Below, piece after piece: positions 30,640 to 35,939 of a stretch of 35,939 bases of DNA. Positions within the stretch are counted from its first letter, which is position 1. The number at the start of each line of letters is the position of its first letter. The notes beneath the pieces are model-generated. The model saw nothing but the letters and a program-made list of their open reading frames with translations, made no database searches and was not told where the DNA came from. The translations under genes were made by a program, and so were the position numbers. Source of the stretch: UBA8752 sp036159995 (GTDB lineage: Bacteria; Bacteroidota; Bacteroidia; Flavobacteriales_D; Sanyastnellaceae); NCBI GenBank assembly GCA_036159995.1, contig JAYYEI010000032.1, positions 1 to 35,939 on the forward strand. Reading direction: 5' to 3'.

Positions 30640-30857
30640 CTGTCAGACTTGGTCAGCGCCAGTCCCGAGTCCAAACAAGATGACGGGCAATTTCAGATCG
30701 ATGTGCGGGTGTCGTGAATGTGGTGTAATCCACGACGTTTACGAATTCTAAATGAATTGAGGGGCATATCGAAGGGGTTAAGCGGAAGTCTCGGTCCATT
30801 CGTCGAACGTCTACCGCGGGATTTGTAAAAGAGACGAAAGCCGGTATCAATCAGAGA

Positions 30858-30865
30858 TAATTTTA
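30858..30865 (+). promoter_or_regulatory. -7 box of the HYR-repeat gene
   Basis: TAATTTTA is one mismatch from TAnnTTTG and ends 25 nt before the ATG at 30891. This gene would therefore have a true, AT-rich leader of roughly 20 nt. Confidence 0.45.
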
Positions 30866-30890
30866 TGCACCCAAGCCAAATCGTTCAATT

Positions 30891-33800
30891 ATGCTTCAAC
30901 ATCTACTCCGGGCCCAGTTTGCCCTGTTGTGTATGCTCACCACTGGATGGGCCGCGCTTGCTCAGTGCGAAGACCCCATTGAGTTCAATGCTGACCTCAG
31001 CTCCTACTCGGTAGAGTGCCTCAGCGATCTTCCCACTGAATGTGACGCAACCGTCACGGCCAATCGGGGAGTGACGGCCTGCATCTATGCCGAGCAGAGG
31101 CAGGTGGACAATGCGTGCATCGCGACCACCGCACTTGGAACGGGTGAGGATGGCGCCATTGTTCTGTTCGACGTGGATGGAGACCCCAATGACGACCGGT
31201 ATTTCGTTCCGACCGCAGCGGGTTTGACCCTGACCCAATTCGACAATGGAGTGGCCCAGGTCTCCGGTGAGGTGGCTGACATTGACAATCCGGACGCCAA
31301 GTTGACCATTCAGATCGTCTACGATCAGGGTGTCTCCGGTGCCGATTGGACGGGTGGCTTCAAGCATGACATGAGTTGTGCCCCCACCACGGACATCACG
31401 GATGCGTGGAACATTTACATTCTGAATCCCGGGTTGAGCTACCTGCTCGGTACGGGAGATCTCGATGGAACCCTTCTGACGCTCAACCACGCACCGTCCA
31501 GCGAATACTTCGGTTTTCAGGTCGGTGAGATGGCCAATGATCGCAACTGCAACTATGGTGCAGGTGGTTGGTTTAGCTACGAGGGAACCCTAGACGGACA
31601 AGCCATTCAAGGTGCTCAGGGCGACGTGCTGCTTGACCTGGAGTGTGCACCGGAAGTGGTGGATCCCTGTGGAGAGGACGAGGCCAGCGTGACCCTAATC
31701 TACACGGCCATCGACGAGGACTGTGCCGACGCGCTGACCGTGGAGCAGGTGATCAGCCGGGACGACACCACGGATCCGGAGTTTGTCGATGCCCCAGGTC
31801 CCCAGACCGTGGCCTGCGCCGATGGCCTTCCCGAAGTCCCCACTGTCACCGCGACGGACAACTGTGTAGACAGCGACCCCGAAGGACCGACCGTGACCTA
31901 CAGCGGCCAGACCCCGCCCTATGACCAGACGTGCACCGGCTCCTACAAGGTGGATCGGACGTGGATTGCCGAGGATTGCTCCGGCAACCAAGCTTCCCAC
32001 ACCCAGACCATTACGGTTGTCGATGAGGTGGCGCCGGTCATCACCGGTGGAGCCGACTACCTCGCCGAGTGTGATGGTGCCGGCAATGCCGATGAATTGG
32101 CCGATTGGCTCGCGATCCAAGGCGGAGCAACCGCCACGGACGATTGCGGCATCGTGAGCTGGAGCCATGACTATGAAGACGGCGATCTCAGCGACTTGTG
32201 CGGTGAGACTGGTTCCGTGGACGTGGTCTTTACCGCTTCGGATGATTGCGGCAATGAAAGCGACATTGAGCTGACCTTCACCATTCAGGACACGGAAGCC
32301 CCGACCCTGACGGCTGAGCCGATCGCAGAGGTTCCTTGTGAGACCTACAGCAGCGACGGCATTTACGAGGCCTCCGCCGATGACATCTGCGGAGAGGCCA
32401 CGGTTGTGTTGGTCTCCGTGAACGAGGTGAGCAGCAGCTGCGCCGGTCAATACCTCCACGTCTACAAGGCGGTGGATGATTGCGGCAACGAAAGCGCCAC
32501 GTACGACCAAGTCGTGACGCTCATCGATGAGACGGCTCCGGAGGTGACCATCACCTGCCCGGCAGATGTCGACCTGTCAGCCGATGCGGACTGCAACGCG
32601 GACACCACGCCGGCAGCAACCGGAACGGCGACCTTCACCGCCACCGACAACTGTGATGATGACCTCGACAACACGTTGAGCCACTCCGACGCCATCGAGG
32701 AGGTCTGCGAGGGCAGCTACATCATCACGCGGACCTGGACCATCGAGTCGATGGACCACTGCGGCCTGACGTCCACGGCTTCCTGCGACCAGACGATTAC
32801 GGTTACGGACGACACGAATCCGTCCATCGACCTCGCCGCCGCCGACCTCACGGTCGAGTGCGACGGGGCGGGAAACAGCCAGGATCTGATGGATTGGCTC
32901 GCCGACAACGGCGGTGCCGAAGCCAGCGACAACTGCAGTGCCGTGACCTGGAGTCACAGCGATGCCACCTTGAGTGACCTGTGCGGTGCCACCGGTGCCG
33001 TGACCGTGACCTTCACCGCCACGGATGACTGTGGCAACAGCAGTGAGACGACGGCCACGTTCACCATTGAGGACACCACCAACCCCTCGATCGATACGGC
33101 CGCTTCGGATGAAACCGTCGAGTGTGATGGAGCCGGAAACACGGACGCCCTGAATGCCTGGCTCGCGAGTCACGCCGGTGCGGCGGCCAGCGACATTTGC
33201 GGTGGCGTGACCTGGTCCAACGATTTCGAGGGACTGAGCGACGATTGCGGTGCCACGGGCAGTGCCCTCGTGACCTTCACGGCCACGGACGATTGTGGCA
33301 ACGAGAGCACCACGAGTGCCACGTTCACCATCGAGGACACCACGGCTCCGACGTGGAATGGCTATGACACATATGTCAACGCTGCGTGTGAGGACCTGCT
33401 TGACCCCGAAGATCCCACCTTGGTGCCGATCAGTGCCGAGGACATTTGTGGCGGTGTGACCTACAGCATTGACGCCTACCAGCTCTCCGGCGGATGCCCG
33501 GGAACCTGGATGCGCATTTGGACGGCCACCGACGAGTGCGGCAACGCCTCCGTCGAAACCGAGCAGTATGTCCAACTCTTCGACATCATTGCCCCGGTTC
33601 CGGTCATCACCTGCCCGGCCGACTACACGGTCAGTGCCGACGAGAATTGCGAAGCCGACACCACTCCCGCCGCGGCAGGGGAGGCCACGGCCACCGCAAC
33701 CGACAACTGCGATGACGATGTGGACATCGTGATCACCTACGTCGATGGCGAGCCCACCAGCCTGTGTGACGGCCAATACAGCTTCACCCGGACGTGGACG

Positions 33801-35939
33801 GCCGATGCCATGGACGACTGTGATAACCCCGCCACGACCAGCTGCGATCAGCTGATCACTGTGGAGGACACGAGTGCACCCACCATGGACACGCCGGCTT
33901 CCGACCTCACTGTCGAGTGTGATGGCGCCGGAAATGGAGCCGACCTCTCCGGATGGCTCGCCGACAACGGTGGAGCCGAGGCCTCAGACAACTGCAGTGA
34001 CATCACCTGGACCCACAGTGATGCCACCTTGAGCGACTTGTGCGCCGCGACGGGTGCCGTGACGGTGACCTTCACGGCCACGGACGACTGTGGCAACAGC
34101 ACGAGCACGACGGCCACGTTCACCATTGAGGACACCACGGCACCAGCCTTCTCCGGCGATGTCGAGGTCAACATTTCCTGCGATGAGTGGAACTGCGATG
34201 CAGACGAGCTCGAAGCCCTGGGCATCTTCTCGATCGACGAGGCCTGCGGTGAGTACACCCTCGAGGCATCCTGCGTCTCCTTCTCCGGAGGCTGCGTGAC
34301 GCCGATCGGCGCCTACCAGGCCAATTACACCGCCACCGACGAGTGCGGAAACACGAGCACCTTCAGCCAAATCGTCATCCTGAGTGACGACGTGAAGCCG
34401 GTGCCCACCATCGAATGCCCGGCCGAGGCCAACCTCACGGCCGATGCCGATTGCAACGCCGATCTAGATCCGTCCAATACGGGCATGGCCACGGCCAGCG
34501 CCACGGACAATTGCGACGCAGCCCCGGAGGTCGAAGTGACCTATGTGGACGGTCCGATCACGGACGGTTGTGCCGGCAGCTACAGCTTCACGCGGACGTT
34601 CACGGCCACGGCCACGGACCACTGCGGCAATGAGGACAGCATCAGCTGTGACCAGCTCATCACCGTGAGCGACGAGACCGCGCCCGATGCTCCGGTCATT
34701 GCGGGCCCGGCGGACGCCGAGGTCCTGCTCGACGCCGATTGTGCGACGGACGCCAGCCCCGCTGTGACGGGTGAAGCCACGGCCACGGCTGCAGACAACT
34801 GCGACGCGGATCCCTCCATCGCCATCAGCTATGAGGACAGCGCTCCCACATACACCTGCGCGGGAGACGACACGGCTGAGGGCAGCTACACGTTCATCCG
34901 GACGTGGACCGCAACGGCAACCGATGACTGCGGAAACGAAGGGGCGTCCAGCACCTACGACCAGACAATCACGGTCAGCGACGAGATGGCGCCCGACTTT
35001 GACGGCAGTGCCAACACCTATGAGATTGCGTGCGACGAGTACGACGAGAACACGTTGTATGCCGTGATGGCATCCGACAATTGCGACAGCGATGTGACCA
35101 TCACGATCCTGAGCAATTCGGAGGTGAGTGGCAGCTGTGCCGGCTCCTTCCTGCGGACCTACGAGGCCACGGATGATTGCGGCAACAGCACCCAGTTCGA
35201 GCAGGCCATTAGCCTTCTCGATGAGGTGGCTCCCGAGCTCACGATCACCTGCCCGGCTGACGCCACGCTGGAGGCCGATGAGGATTGCAGCGCCGACACG
35301 TCCACGGACGCCCTGGGCAACGCGATGTACACGGCCACGGACAACTGCGACACCGACCTCGACATCAGCCTGACCCACGAGGATGTGCTGACCGAGGGCT
35401 GCGAGGGCAGCTACACCATTGCCCGGACGTTCACGCTCACGGCCACGGACCATTGTGACAACACCACGACGGTGACTTGCACGCAGAACATCGCCGTGAA
35501 TGATGTGACCGATCCGAGCATCGACACCGCAGCAACCAACCTGACGGTGGAATGCGATGGGGCTGGGAATGGTGACGATCTCGCCGGATGGCTCGCCGAC
35601 AACGGCGGTGCCGAAGCGAGCGACAACTGCAGTGCCGTGACGTGGAGTCACAGCGATGCGACCCTGAGTGACTTGTGTGGTGCCACCGGCGCCGTGACCG
35701 TGACCTTCACGGCGACGGACGACTGCGGCAATGCCAGCAGCACGACGGCCACGTTCACCATCGAGGACACGACGGCCCCGGCCATCACCGCATCCAATGA
35801 GGTGGATGTCCCGTGCGATGAGTACGATGCCACCACGGCTTACGACTACTCGGCTTCAGACGACTGCAGCGACGTGACCACGACCATCGAAGACCTGTTC
35901 TTCAGTGGTGCCTGCGAGGGCACGTACCAGCGGACTTAC
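30891..35939 (+). CDS. Giant secreted HYR-repeat surface protein, 3' end outside the window
   Basis: 1683 codons are open without a stop to the last base, so the full protein is longer. A signal peptide (MLQHLLRAQFALLCMLTTGW, cleaved after AALAQ) is followed by a non-repeated N-terminal domain (about residues 26-260) and then at least 16 HYR-like beta-sandwich units of about 80-100 residues each. Units carry the hallmark FTATDDCGN or similar and are joined by D-x-x-x-P linkers (EDTTAPA, SDETAPD). The protein is strongly acidic (Asp/Glu-rich, few Lys/Arg) and has about three to five Cys per unit, suggesting disulfides and calcium binding outside the cell. Giant proteins of this type in Bacteroidota usually end in a T9SS/gliding-associated C-terminal domain, which would lie beyond the window. 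A role in adhesion or as a surface-layer fibre is inferred. Confidence 0.9.
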   Translation, partial: MLQHLLRAQFALLCMLTTGWAALAQCEDPIEFNADLSSYSVECLSDLPTECDATVTANRGVTACIYAEQRQVDNACIATTALGTGEDGAIVLFDVDGDPNDDRYFVPTAAGLTLTQFDNGVAQVSGEVADIDNPDAKLTIQIVYDQGVSGADWTGGFKHDMSCAPTTDITDAWNIYILNPGLSYLLGTGDLDGTLLTLNHAPSSEYFGFQVGEMANDRNCNYGAGGWFSYEGTLDGQAIQGAQGDVLLDLECAPEVVDPCGEDEASVTLIYTAIDEDCADALTVEQVISRDDTTDPEFVDAPGPQTVACADGLPEVPTVTATDNCVDSDPEGPTVTYSGQTPPYDQTCTGSYKVDRTWIAEDCSGNQASHTQTITVVDEVAPVITGGADYLAECDGAGNADELADWLAIQGGATATDDCGIVSWSHDYEDGDLSDLCGETGSVDVVFTASDDCGNESDIELTFTIQDTEAPTLTAEPIAEVPCETYSSDGIYEASADDICGEATVVLVSVNEVSSSCAGQYLHVYKAVDDCGNESATYDQVVTLIDETAPEVTITCPADVDLSADADCNADTTPAATGTATFTATDNCDDDLDNTLSHSDAIEEVCEGSYIITRTWTIESMDHCGLTSTASCDQTITVTDDTNPSIDLAAADLTVECDGAGNSQDLMDWLADNGGAEASDNCSAVTWSHSDATLSDLCGATGAVTVTFTATDDCGNSSETTATFTIEDTTNPSIDTAASDETVECDGAGNTDALNAWLASHAGAAASDICGGVTWSNDFEGLSDDCGATGSALVTFTATDDCGNESTTSATFTIEDTTAPTWNGYDTYVNAACEDLLDPEDPTLVPISAEDICGGVTYSIDAYQLSGGCPGTWMRIWTATDECGNASVETEQYVQLFDIIAPVPVITCPADYTVSADENCEADTTPAAAGEATATATDNCDDDVDIVITYVDGEPTSLCDGQYSFTRTWTADAMDDCDNPATTSCDQLITVEDTSAPTMDTPASDLTVECDGAGNGADLSGWLADNGGAEASDNCSDITWTHSDATLSDLCAATGAVTVTFTATDDCGNSTSTTATFTIEDTTAPAFSGDVEVNISCDEWNCDADELEALGIFSIDEACGEYTLEASCVSFSGGCVTPIGAYQANYTATDECGNTSTFSQIVILSDDVKPVPTIECPAEANLTADADCNADLDPSNTGMATASATDNCDAAPEVEVTYVDGPITDGCAGSYSFTRTFTATATDHCGNEDSISCDQLITVSDETAPDAPVIAGPADAEVLLDADCATDASPAVTGEATATAADNCDADPSIAISYEDSAPTYTCAGDDTAEGSYTFIRTWTATATDDCGNEGASSTYDQTITVSDEMAPDFDGSANTYEIACDEYDENTLYAVMASDNCDSDVTITILSNSEVSGSCAGSFLRTYEATDDCGNSTQFEQAISLLDEVAPELTITCPADATLEADEDCSADTSTDALGNAMYTATDNCDTDLDISLTHEDVLTEGCEGSYTIARTFTLTATDHCDNTTTVTCTQNIAVNDVTDPSIDTAATNLTVECDGAGNGDDLAGWLADNGGAEASDNCSAVTWSHSDATLSDLCGATGAVTVTFTATDDCGNASSTTATFTIEDTTAPAITASNEVDVPCDEYDATTAYDYSASDDCSDVTTTIEDLFFSGACEGTYQRTY
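32046..35939 (+). repeat. Tandem HYR units of three types in an a-b-c order
   Basis: Three unit types can be told apart. Type a (TVECDGAGN, WLADNGGA, SDLCG) starts near 32046, 32829, 33093, 33885 and 35520. Type b (PCDEY-like start) starts near 32310, 33354, 34149, 34999 and 35784. Type c (TCPAD...ADADCNADT) starts near 32550, 33603, 34401, 34690 and 35239. The order is a b c, a a b c, a b c, c, b c, a b, so a triplet of about 780-790 bp is the basic module with single-unit gains or losses. Boundaries are good to about 10 bp. Confidence 0.8.

Larger units (their letters stand above)
30628..30890. other. Divergent intergenic region before the giant HYR-repeat gene
   Basis: No gene is seen in 263 bp. 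The region is clearly more AT-rich than its surroundings. It holds the E1 -7 box (30632-30639, minus strand), a GAACGT followed by CTACC (30805-30814), and a TAATTTTA box (30858-30865, plus strand) for the HYR gene. Confidence 0.6.

Noticed and set aside
32577..35651. Several 300-400-codon minus-strand frames opposite the HYR gene
   Set aside because: They arise because the repeated HYR units lack stop codons in the complementary frame; the apparent repeats in them are only reflections of the sense repeats.
32046..35939. Possible CRISPR array because of the strong periodicity
   Set aside because: The repeats are long, imperfect, in-frame coding units with synonymous changes; there are no short identical repeats with unique spacers and no cas genes.

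Overview
The window comes from a GC-rich member of the Bacteroidota, most likely a marine flavobacterium-like lineage. Several things point this way: type IX secretion (T9SS) C-terminal sorting domains on secreted proteins, FISUMP, CotH/LTD and HYR-repeat surface proteins, a DUF4295 gene beside rpmG, sigma-A promoters of the TAnnTTTG type, no recognisable Shine-Dalgarno sequences, and a proteorhodopsin/retinal module. Genus and species cannot be read from the sequence alone. I see no rRNA, tRNA, CRISPR array, insertion sequence or phage module.

Layout. Positions 1-11500 are dominated by secreted or envelope proteins: the 3' end of a FISUMP-domain protein, a membrane-anchored SpoIIE/PP2C phosphatase (-), a T9SS-exported PHB-depolymerase-type esterase, two small multi-pass membrane proteins of unknown role (-), a beta-propeller-like secreted protein, an NTF2/SnoaL-like lipoprotein, a small outer-membrane barrel (-), a 1091-residue CotH-kinase/LTD protein, and a small Kazal/EF-hand cysteine-rich protein. 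Positions 11558-13895 carry selU (tRNA 2-selenouridine synthase) and selD (selenophosphate synthetase) with a possible 45-residue ORF between them. Positions 13896-15597 (-) hold the phototrophy pair: proteorhodopsin followed by blh, which makes retinal from beta-carotene, with a terminator-like hairpin between them. Then come maf (-) and an overlapping guaA / LysM-PBP / hemF operon (+). Next is the tightly overlapping (-) cluster rpmG-DUF4295-ftsY-rimO-queE, then ftsK-lolA (+), a 2Fe-2S flavin reductase (-) and a fused E1 alpha-beta 2-oxoacid dehydrogenase (-). The window ends inside a giant HYR-repeat surface protein (30891 to beyond 35939).

How the genes work together. Proteorhodopsin has a proton-pump DTE motif and Blh supplies its chromophore. 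SelD makes the selenophosphate that SelU inserts into tRNA wobble uridines, and QueE and RimO are further tRNA-pathway and ribosome modification functions. FtsY, LolA and the T9SS cargo reflect heavy membrane and surface traffic.

The most notable regulatory pattern is that many genes have a TAnnTTTG-like -7 box ending only 3-5 nt before the start codon, which predicts leaderless or nearly leaderless mRNAs. Other signals worth checking are the hairpin between proteorhodopsin and blh, inverted repeats upstream of proteorhodopsin, a G-quadruplex motif between divergent envelope genes, and an a-b-c higher-order repeat in the HYR protein whose best-conserved units differ only at synonymous sites.
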